64,000 nucleotides of DNA from Actinomycetospora lutea. Lineage in GTDB: Bacteria > Actinomycetota > Actinomycetes > Mycobacteriales > Pseudonocardiaceae. Where the stretch lies: the NCBI RefSeq assembly GCF_028737205.1, contig NZ_JAQZAL010000002.1, forward strand, positions 269,686 through 333,685. Direction: 5' to 3'. Shown here piece after piece: positions 57,870-64,000 of the stretch; positions within the stretch are counted from its first letter, which is position 1; every line of letters begins with the position of its first letter. The translations under genes were made by a program, and so were the position numbers. The notes beneath the pieces are model-generated. The model ran no database searches. It was given only the letters and a program-made list of their open reading frames with translations, and was not told the DNA's origin.

Positions 57870-59032
57870 CCGCGCTGGACGGGGAGCACGCCGGCGGGGG
57901 GACCCGCAGCGCCGGCTGGGCCGAGGACGCCGTGGCCCGGCACGCGGGCGCGGAGCACCTGCGCAGCGAGGAGCAGGTGCTCGAACGCATCGAGCGCACC
58001 CGCCGCCGTCGCCCGCGTGTGCGGGAGGACCGGATCACCCTCGCCCACGGCGCCGGCGGCAAGGCCACGCACACCCTCATCGAGGCGGTCTTCCTCGAGG
58101 CGTTCCGCAACCCGGTGCTCGAGGCCCTCGAGGACGGCGCCGCGCTGGACGCCGGCGGCGCGCGGCTGGCGTTCACCACCGACGCCTTCGTCGTGTCGCC
58201 CCTGTTCTTCCCCGGCGGCGACATCGGCGACCTCGCCGTCAACGGCACCGTCAACGACCTGGCGATGTGCGGTGCCCGCCCGCGGCACCTCTCGGCGTCG
58301 TTCATCCTCGAGGAGGGGTTCCCGGTCGCGGACCTGCAACGCATCGCCGCCTCGATGGCCCGCGCCGCCGCCGCGGCCGGCGTCGAGATCGTCACCGGCG
58401 ACACCAAGGTCGTGCGCCGCGGCCAGGCCGACGGCTGCTTCGTCACCACGGCCGGGATCGGCGTCCGCGAGCGACCGATCACGCTGAGCGCGGCCTCCGC
58501 CCGGCCCGGCGACGCCGTGATCGTGTCCGGCCCGATCGGCGACCACGGGATCACGGTCATGCTGGCGCGCGGGGAGCTCGACATCGAGGCCGACATCGTC
58601 TCGGACACCGCCGCGCTGCACGGCGTGACGGCCGACCTGCTCGACGCCGGCGGCGACGGGGTCCGGGTGCTGCGTGACGCGACGCGAGGCGGCGTCGCGA
58701 CGATCCTCAATGAGATCGCGGGCAGCTCCGGGGTGGCGGTGGTGGTCGACGAGGCGGCGGTCCCGGTGCGCGACGAGGTCGTGGGCGCCTCCGAGCTGCT
58801 CGGGATCGATCCGCTCTACGTGGCGTGCGAGGGCCGGCTGGTCGCCGTCGTGGCCCCGTCGCGCGCCGGTGCGGTGATGGCCGCGCTGCACGCCCACCCG
58901 CTCGGCGCCGGTGCCGCCGTCGTGGGGCACGTGGCCGAGGACCCGCCCGGGATGGTGCTGCTGCGCACCACGTTCGGCGGCACCCGGATCGTCGACCTGC
59001 TCGTCGGCGACCCCCTGCCGCGCATCTGCTGA
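57866..59032 (+). CDS. hypE: hydrogenase expression/formation protein HypE, N-terminally extended
   Basis: 388 residues. The canonical start of the family, ITLAHGAGGKA, comes only at residue 56, so there is an extra region of about 54 residues including SEEQVLERIERTRRRRPRVRED. The ATP-dependent dehydratase core follows. It ends in the invariant PRIC, whose cysteine receives the carbamoyl group that becomes cyanide. Last gene of the plus-strand operon. Confidence 0.94.
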   Translation: MTALDGEHAGGGTRSAGWAEDAVARHAGAEHLRSEEQVLERIERTRRRRPRVREDRITLAHGAGGKATHTLIEAVFLEAFRNPVLEALEDGAALDAGGARLAFTTDAFVVSPLFFPGGDIGDLAVNGTVNDLAMCGARPRHLSASFILEEGFPVADLQRIAASMARAAAAAGVEIVTGDTKVVRRGQADGCFVTTAGIGVRERPITLSAASARPGDAVIVSGPIGDHGITVMLARGELDIEADIVSDTAALHGVTADLLDAGGDGVRVLRDATRGGVATILNEIAGSSGVAVVVDEAAVPVRDEVVGASELLGIDPLYVACEGRLVAVVAPSRAGAVMAALHAHPLGAGAAVVGHVAEDPPGMVLLRTTFGGTRIVDLLVGDPLPRIC

Positions 59033-59054
59033 GACGAGCCGTGGACCCGTCTCA
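59030..59054. terminator. shared hairpin terminator holding both stop codons
   Basis: TGAGACG (59030-59036) and CGTCTCA (59048-59054) form a perfect 7-bp stem with an 11-base loop. The first three bases are the hypE stop and the last three the stop of the convergent SIS gene. It likely ends both operons. Confidence 0.5.
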
Positions 59055-59702
59055 CCCGGCGAGGACGCGGCGGGTGAGCTCGCCGAGCACCTGGTAGACG
59101 GTGGTCTGCGCCTCCTGGATGCGGTGCACCGAGGTCGAGGGCATGACGAACAGGTGGTCGACGGCGCCGGTCTCGGCCATCGCCCCGCCGTCGTAGCCGG
59201 CGAGGCCGACGGTGAGCATCCCCCGCCGGCGCGCCTCGGCGAGTCCCCGCAGGACGTTGGTCGAGTTGCCGCTGGTGGACAGCGCGAGGGCGACGTCGCC
59301 GGGGCGTCCGGCCGCCGCGATCGGCCGGGCGAAGACGACGTCGAACGAGACGTCGTTGGACAGCGCGGTGAGCACGGCGACGTCGGCGGTCAGCGCGATC
59401 GCCGGCAGCCCGGCGCCCCCGTCCTCGGGCGCGGCGAACATCGCGGCGACGGCCTGGGCGTCGGTGCTGCTGCCCCCGTTGCCGAAGGCGAACACCCGCC
59501 CGTCGGCCGCGAACGCGCCGGCCATCGCCGTGGCGCACGCGACCAGCGCCTCCGCATGGGTCGCGATCACCTGCTCGCGCAGCGCGGCGATCTCCGCGAC
59601 CTTCTCCCGGGTGGATCGGCGCACCTCCTCGAGGACGTGCCCGTCGGCACCGTCGTCGCCGTCCCCGTAGAGGAAGGGGTACAGCGCCTCCAGGCCGCTC
59701 AC
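59052..59702 (-). CDS. SIS-domain protein 1, GmhA-like, catalytic Glu/His replaced
   Basis: 216 residues, GTG start overlapping the SIS2 stop. Sugar-phosphate-binding loops are canonical: GNGGSSTDAQ (residues 74-83) and STSGNSTNV (142-150). But relative to sedoheptulose-7-phosphate isomerase GmhA the catalytic glutamate position is M88 (AAMF) and the histidine position is Q199 (RIQEAQ). It should bind the substrate phosphate yet be inactive alone. It probably works with the next gene. Confidence 0.88.
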   Translation of the reverse strand: MSGLEALYPFLYGDGDDGADGHVLEEVRRSTREKVAEIAALREQVIATHAEALVACATAMAGAFAADGRVFAFGNGGSSTDAQAVAAMFAAPEDGGAGLPAIALTADVAVLTALSNDVSFDVVFARPIAAAGRPGDVALALSTSGNSTNVLRGLAEARRRGMLTVGLAGYDGGAMAETGAVDHLFVMPSTSVHRIQEAQTTVYQVLGELTRRVLAG

Positions 59703-60313
59703 GGGGTGCCTCCCCCGCCGAGCGCGCCCGGCCTCTCCAGGAAGACGTGCGCCAGCTCCCACATCACGTGGTAGGTCGTCACGTGGATCTCCTTGATCAC
59801 CGCCGGGTCGGACGACCGGGCCGGCAGGAGGTGGTCGAGCCCCGGGACGTCCGCCACCGCTCCCCCGTCCCCACCGACCAGCGCGACGGTGAGCAGCCCC
59901 CGCTCGTGGGCCTCGGCCAGCGCGCGGACCACGTTGGCGCAGTGCCCGTCCACCGAGAGACCGACCGCGATGTCGCCGGGACGGGCCTGGGTGCGCAGCT
60001 GCGCGGCGAACGTGTCGTCGAAGCCGGTGCGCCGCGCGATCCCGGTCAGGGTGGCCGGGTCGGTGACCAGCGAGATCGCGGGCAGGGCCCGCTTGCCGAC
60101 GACCACCGGGTGCACGAACTCCACGGCGAGGTGCGCCGCGTCGGCGGTGGCCGCCCCGTTGCCGAAGGTGATCAGTCGGCCGCCGCGGTGGAACCGCGCC
60201 GCGACGTCGTGGCAGGCGGCGGCGATCCGGTCGGCGTCGTCCGCGAGCGCGCGCGTCGCGGCCCGGCGCCGGGCGAACGCGTCGATGGCGTCCTGCCGGG
60301 TCAGTGTGCTCAT
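59699..60313 (-). CDS. SIS-domain protein 2, GmhA-like, phosphate loop replaced
   Basis: 204 residues, ATG overlapping the hypF stop. It keeps the GmhA catalytic residues, E65 in AHLAVEF and H177 in KEIHVTTYH. The phosphate loops have decayed: GNGAATADAAH for GNGGSxxDAQH and SVDGHCANV for STSGNSxNV. This is the mirror image of SIS protein 1 (59052-59702). Since GmhA active sites sit at subunit contacts, a mixed oligomer could form complete sites. Confidence 0.88.
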   Translation of the reverse strand: MSTLTRQDAIDAFARRRAATRALADDADRIAAACHDVAARFHRGGRLITFGNGAATADAAHLAVEFVHPVVVGKRALPAISLVTDPATLTGIARRTGFDDTFAAQLRTQARPGDIAVGLSVDGHCANVVRALAEAHERGLLTVALVGGDGGAVADVPGLDHLLPARSSDPAVIKEIHVTTYHVMWELAHVFLERPGALGGGGTP

Positions 60314-62577
60314 CGCTCCCCCTCGGGTGACGTGCGGCTCGCCGCGACAGCGACCTGACCGAGGCTGATCCCGCCGTCGGTGCAGGGCACCCGCTCGTGG
60401 ACGAGCACGCGGAGCCCGGCGGCCTCGAGGCCCGCGCGGACCCGCTCGAGCAGCACGAGGTTGACGAACACCCCGCCCGACAGCGCCGCGGTGCCGACGC
60501 CGTGCTCCTGCGCCGCCGCGGCGGCCGCGGCCACCGTCGCGTCGGCGAGCCCGTGGTGGAACCGGGCGGCGATCCGGCCGGGGTCGATCCCGGCGCGGAG
60601 GTCCTCGACCACACCGGCGATCAGCGCGTCGACGGCCAGCACCCCGGCGCGGGCGGCCGGGACCGGGTAGGCGGAGCGCTCGTCGGGGTCGACCCACTGC
60701 TCGAGCTCGACCGCGGCCTGACCCTCGTGGGTGGTGGTGTCCCGCACGCCGAGCAGCGCGGCCACGGCGTCGAAGAGCCGCCCGGCGCTGGAGGTCACGA
60801 GCGTCGAGGGCGCGCGGGCCAGCGCCACGACCGGCTCCCACCGCTGCGCGTGCCGCCGCGCGAGGGCCCCGGCGTCGAGACCCAGCGCCGCGCACCAGGC
60901 CGCGGCCATCCGCCACGGCTCCCGGACCGCCGCGGCGCCGCCGGGCAGCCCGACGGTGCGCAGGTGCCCCACGCGGCGGGACTCCCGCAGCGAGGCCAGG
61001 AGCAGCTCGCCGCCCCACACCGTGCCGTCGGTGCCCCAGCCCGTGCCGTCGAACGCCACCCCGAGCACCGGCCCGTCGTCGCGCCCCCACCCGTGCTCGG
61101 CCAGGCAGGCCGCGACGTGCGCGTGGTGGTGCTGGACGCCGACCGGCTCGAGGTCGTCCCGGTCGAGTGCGTACGCCGTGGAGCGGTACTGGGGGTGCAG
61201 GTCGTGGGCGACGACCTCGGGCGTGATCCCGGACAGCCGGCCGAGGTGGTCGATCGCGTCGAGGAAGGCGCGGAGGGTGGCGAGGTTCTCCAGGTCGCCG
61301 ATGTGGGACGACACGACGGCCCGCCGGCCCGACGCGAGCGTGATCGTCACCTTCTGCTCGGCCCCGCACGCCAGCACCGGGCGTCCCACGGTGACGCCGA
61401 GGGGCACGGGTTCCGGGGCGTACCCGCGCGCCCGGCGCACCGGCACGACCCGCCCGCGGGCGGTGCGCACCACCGAGTCGTCGACGCGCGTGCGGATGGC
61501 CCGGTCGTGGCCGAGGAAGCCGTCGACCAGCGGGGCGAGGCGGGTCGCGGCGTCGTCGTCGCGGTGGGCGATCGGCTCGTCGGAGACGTTGCCGCTGGTG
61601 AGCACGAGCGGGTGCCCGAGGTCGGCGGCCAGGAGGTGGTGCAGCGGAGTGGCCGGGAGCATGACCCCGAGCTCCCGCGTGTGGGGCGCCACCGACGCCG
61701 CCACCGGCGCCCCGGACCGGCGCGGCCGCAGCACGATGGGGCGGCGCCGGCCGGCGAGCACGTCGCGCGCCACGGCGTCGGTGTGCACGAGGCGCTCCGC
61801 GGCGGCGAGGTCGGCGACGAGCAGGGCGAACGGCTTGTCCTCGCGGTGCTTGGCCGCGCGCAACCGCGCCACCGCCGCCTCGTCGTCCGCGCGCACGGCG
61901 AGGTGGTGGCCGCCCAGGCCCTTCACGGCGAGGATCTCCCCGGCCGCGAGCCTGCGCACGGCGCGGCCCAGGGCGTCGTCGGTCGTCCCGTCGAGGCGCA
62001 GGCGCGGGCCGCAGTCGGGGCAGCAGACCGGCTGGGCGTGGAAGCGGCGGTCGGCCGGGTCGTGGTACTCGGCGGCGCAGGCCGGGCACATCGCGAAGCC
62101 GGCCATCGTGGTCGTCGCCCGGTCGTAGGGGACGTCGCCGATGATGGAGAGCCGCGGGCCGCAGTTCGTGCAGTTGACGAACGGGTGGCGGTACCGGCGG
62201 TCGGCGGGGTCGGTGAGCTCGGCGAGGCAGTCGGCGCACGGTGCGGTGTCGGGCGGGACGAGGGTGCGCGGTCCGGGCGCGGCGGGGTCGCTGCGGGCGA
62301 TCGTGAAGCCGTCCCGGCCCGTCGGCGCCCGGTCCTCCCGGACCACGGTCTCGACGGTCGCCAGGGCGGGGGCGCCCTCCCGCAGCGCCGTGGCGAGGGC
62401 GTCGACCGCCGCGGGCGGACCCTCCACCTCGACGACCACCCCCGCCGCGTCGTTGCCGACGAATCCCGCCAGGCCGAGGTTGTGGGCCAGCGCGTGGACG
62501 AACGGGCGGAAGCCCACGCCCTGGACGATCCCGGTCACCGCCAGGCGGGCGCGCACCGTCCCGGCGGCGAGCGTCAC
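60310..62577 (-). CDS. hypF: carbamoyltransferase HypF
   Basis: 755 residues, GTG start. Domains in order: acylphosphatase (GIVQGVGFRPFVHAL), two zinc fingers (CADC/CTNC and CPAC/CPDC), YrdC-like, and a Kae1-like ATP-binding domain with HHHAHVAACLAEHG. It moves a carbamoyl group from carbamoyl phosphate to HypE for cyanide synthesis. It shares the minus-strand operon with the SIS genes. Carbamoyl phosphate also supplies the pyr operon at 20-25 kb. Confidence 0.95.
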   Translation of the reverse strand: MTLAAGTVRARLAVTGIVQGVGFRPFVHALAHNLGLAGFVGNDAAGVVVEVEGPPAAVDALATALREGAPALATVETVVREDRAPTGRDGFTIARSDPAAPGPRTLVPPDTAPCADCLAELTDPADRRYRHPFVNCTNCGPRLSIIGDVPYDRATTTMAGFAMCPACAAEYHDPADRRFHAQPVCCPDCGPRLRLDGTTDDALGRAVRRLAAGEILAVKGLGGHHLAVRADDEAAVARLRAAKHREDKPFALLVADLAAAERLVHTDAVARDVLAGRRRPIVLRPRRSGAPVAASVAPHTRELGVMLPATPLHHLLAADLGHPLVLTSGNVSDEPIAHRDDDAATRLAPLVDGFLGHDRAIRTRVDDSVVRTARGRVVPVRRARGYAPEPVPLGVTVGRPVLACGAEQKVTITLASGRRAVVSSHIGDLENLATLRAFLDAIDHLGRLSGITPEVVAHDLHPQYRSTAYALDRDDLEPVGVQHHHAHVAACLAEHGWGRDDGPVLGVAFDGTGWGTDGTVWGGELLLASLRESRRVGHLRTVGLPGGAAAVREPWRMAAAWCAALGLDAGALARRHAQRWEPVVALARAPSTLVTSSAGRLFDAVAALLGVRDTTTHEGQAAVELEQWVDPDERSAYPVPAARAGVLAVDALIAGVVEDLRAGIDPGRIAARFHHGLADATVAAAAAAAQEHGVGTAALSGGVFVNLVLLERVRAGLEAAGLRVLVHERVPCTDGGISLGQVAVAASRTSPEGER

Positions 62578-62807
62578 GGCGTGGCGCCCCGGTCGAGCCG
62601 GGCGATGGCCTCCCCGGCGTGCACGAGCACGACGTCGCCGACGCCCGCGTCGACGAGGGCGATGCTGACCTCCTCCGCCCGCCCGTCGCGGGTGTCGACC
62701 CGGGCGAGGTCGCCGTCCACGGCGACCACCGTCCCGGGCAGCGCCTCGTCCGAGCACGTCAGGCAGACGTCCCCGTCGTCGCTGCCGTCGCAGGCGCGGG
62801 TGGTCAC
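62574..62807 (-). CDS. second HypC-like hydrogenase chaperone
   Basis: 77 residues from the GTG at 62807. The fold pattern is HypC: ALPGTVVAVDGDLARVDTRD and GVGDVVLVHAGEAIARLD. It lacks the N-terminal Met-Cys. Instead a 14-residue tail leads to CLTC at 15-18. That moves the usual first cysteine or replaces it by a CxxC. It may be a specific partner of the large subunit or of HypF, and its order (PadR-hypC2-hypF) links it to maturation. Confidence 0.75.
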   Translation of the reverse strand: MTTRACDGSDDGDVCLTCSDEALPGTVVAVDGDLARVDTRDGRAEEVSIALVDAGVGDVVLVHAGEAIARLDRGATP

Positions 62808-63208
62808 CGCGACCCCGCCGGCAGCGCCCCGCACCGCTCGAGGAACGTGTGCACGAGGTGGTGGGTCGCCTCGAGGGTCTCGACCTGGTGGCGCAGCGCC
62901 TCCTTGCCGTCCGCGGTCAGGGCGTACGTGCGCCGAGCGGGCCCCGACGCCGACAGGCACCAGGAGGACGACACGAGACCTTCGCGCTCGAACGACCGCA
63001 GCGTGCGGTAGACGCCGCCGGCGTCGGTGTCGTCGATGAACGAGCTGTGCAGGCGCTCCACGAGGTCGTAACCGTGCGCGGGACGCTCCTGCAGGAGGAG
63101 CAGCAGACAGGGTCGGAGGAAGTTCCGCGGCTCGCATTCGCCCATGGCGACCCCCCGCCCCGGTCCCCAGGGTGGTGGAGGGACCGTTGCCCGTGTGGTG
63201 ACGGTCAC
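62804..63208 (-). CDS. PadR-family transcriptional regulator of the hydrogenase locus
   Basis: 134 residues from a GTG at 63208 with GGAGG seven bases upstream; a shorter start at 63145 (MGECEPRNFLRPC) matches the family better. Winged helix with HGYDLVERLHS and GVYRTLRSFEREGLV, then a C-terminal dimer helix. First gene of the minus-strand operon, so likely controls it and perhaps the hydrogenase operon. GTGAC-G-GTCAC (63198-63208) overlaps its own start, a possible self-operator. Confidence 0.85.
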   Translation of the reverse strand: MTVTTRATVPPPPWGPGRGVAMGECEPRNFLRPCLLLLLQERPAHGYDLVERLHSSFIDDTDAGGVYRTLRSFEREGLVSSSWCLSASGPARRTYALTADGKEALRHQVETLEATHHLVHTFLERCGALPAGSR

Positions 63209-63264
63209 ATAGTGTCCTCCGGAGCGAGCGGTCCGACAAGCGATGCGGTAGGGCGGCGAGGCCG

Positions 63265-63933
63265 ATGGACGACGCGACGCGGGCCGTGCTCGAGCTCTGG
63301 GACGTCGCCGAGGAGGCCGTCGACGGGCTGGCCGTCGCCGACTGGACGCGCCCCGCCCCCGGCCCGGAACCGACGGTCGGCGACCTCGTGACCCACCTCG
63401 CCGGCATCCACCTCGGCGTCCACTACGCCGGCCCCGACCAGCTGCGGGCCTCCCTCGCCGGCGCCCGGCGGCACACCGCGCTCCTGCTCGAGGGGCGCGC
63501 GGCGGGCGACCGCGTGCTCGGTGCGCACTGCCTGGACCTGTGCCTGCACGCCCACGACCTCACGACCGCGCTGGCCGCGCCCGTCGACCTCGCCGACCAC
63601 GCGACGGCCACCGTGGAGGCCTGCCGGCTGGTCATCGACATGGCGCCGCGCCTGCTCGTGTCCGCCCTCGGGGCGCGCGACGCGACGGTGCGCCTCGTGG
63701 TCCGCCGCCCCGACGCCGGGCGGCGCCCCGCGCTCGAGCGCACCGTGCACGTGGTCGGCGGGCGCTGCACCGGGCCCGGCGACGCCGAGCCGGACGTCGT
63801 CGACATCGACGCCGACGCGCTGCTGCTCCTGCTCGCGGGCCGGCGCCGCGCCGAGTCGCTCGCGGCCACCGGCGCGGCGGCCTGGTCGGGCGACGCGGCG
63901 GACGCGTTCGTCCACCGCGCCCGGCTCTGCTGA
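63265..63933 (+). CDS. maleylpyruvate isomerase-like mycothiol-dependent protein
   Basis: 222 residues. DinB-like N-terminal fold with TVGDLVTHLAGIHLGVHY (His ligand) and CLDLCLHAHDLTTAL, the pair typical of mycothiol-dependent maleylpyruvate isomerase relatives; a C-terminal domain ends with the coding of HRARLC. It may be a thiol-linked isomerase or detoxifying enzyme. It is divergent from the PadR gene; a link to the hydrogenase is not implied. Its stop codon begins a minisatellite. Confidence 0.82.
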   Translation: MDDATRAVLELWDVAEEAVDGLAVADWTRPAPGPEPTVGDLVTHLAGIHLGVHYAGPDQLRASLAGARRHTALLLEGRAAGDRVLGAHCLDLCLHAHDLTTALAAPVDLADHATATVEACRLVIDMAPRLLVSALGARDATVRLVVRRPDAGRRPALERTVHVVGGRCTGPGDAEPDVVDIDADALLLLLAGRRRAESLAATGAAAWSGDAADAFVHRARLC

Positions 63934-64000
63934 CCGCCAGACGCCGACCGCCAGACGCCGACCGCCAGACGCCGACCGCCAGACGCCGACCGCCAGACGC
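63932..64000. repeat. 14-bp minisatellite at the right edge
   Basis: Four identical units GACCGCCAGACGCC plus 13 bases of a fifth, running off the window. It starts within the TGA of the preceding gene. Units have no variation in the visible part, unlike 32284-32374. Confidence 0.92.

Overview
The window comes from a very GC-rich actinobacterium. Its GTG/TTG starts, the BldD regulator, actinobacterial integration host factor (mihF), a PriA with eroded helicase motifs and the order mihF-gmk-rpoZ-coaBC-metK-priA point to the Actinomycetes. The combination with a group 1h high-affinity [NiFe]-hydrogenase suggests Pseudonocardiaceae (Pseudonocardia-like); that family assignment is inference. No rRNA, tRNA, prophage or CRISPR array was seen.

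Layout. 1-4.5 kb: SWIM-domain protein (cut by the window edge), SNF2 helicase, Rieske lipoprotein, HAD hydrolase. 4.5-15.1 kb: minus-strand housekeeping genes pyrD, a PH-domain membrane protein, the riboflavin block ribH-ribBA-ribE, rpe, rsmB, fmt, def, a DinB-like protein and priA. 15.5-28 kb: metK, coaBC, rpoZ, gmk, mihF, then the pyrimidine operon pyrR-pyrB-pyrC-carA-carB-pyrF, headed by a PyrR-binding leader. 28-45 kb: bldD, nusB, efp, pepQ-like peptidase, a four-helix membrane protein, aroB-aroK-aroC, prepilin peptidase, aroE, mltG, ruvX, alaS, two small membrane proteins, an HTH-membrane fusion, rarA and a coupled unknown gene. 45.7-49.1 kb: deacetylase, Lrp regulator plus aminotransferase, and a PEP mutase-like enzyme.

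49.3-63.2 kb is the most distinctive region. A plus-strand operon encodes hydrogenase small and large subunits, a one-cysteine NifU-like protein, three poorly characterised proteins, a maturation protease, a 34-residue microprotein and HypA, C, D and E. A convergent minus-strand operon encodes a PadR regulator, a second HypC-like protein, HypF and two SIS-domain proteins. The two operons meet at a hairpin that contains both stop codons. The two SIS proteins look like complementary halves of a GmhA-type sugar isomerase: one keeps the phosphate loops, the other keeps the catalytic Glu and His. No hypB is present here. A mycothiol-enzyme-like gene and a 14-bp minisatellite close the window.

The chromosome is also seeded with short repeats. 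One family has the core GGTCGAGCTC and comes in two extended forms. Two copies of a structured element sit directly at the metK and aroE stop codons. There are also GATCAG-type hairpins, a 40-bp palindrome family and two 14-bp minisatellites. Several repeats lie inside coding sequence or at gene starts and change protein N-termini.
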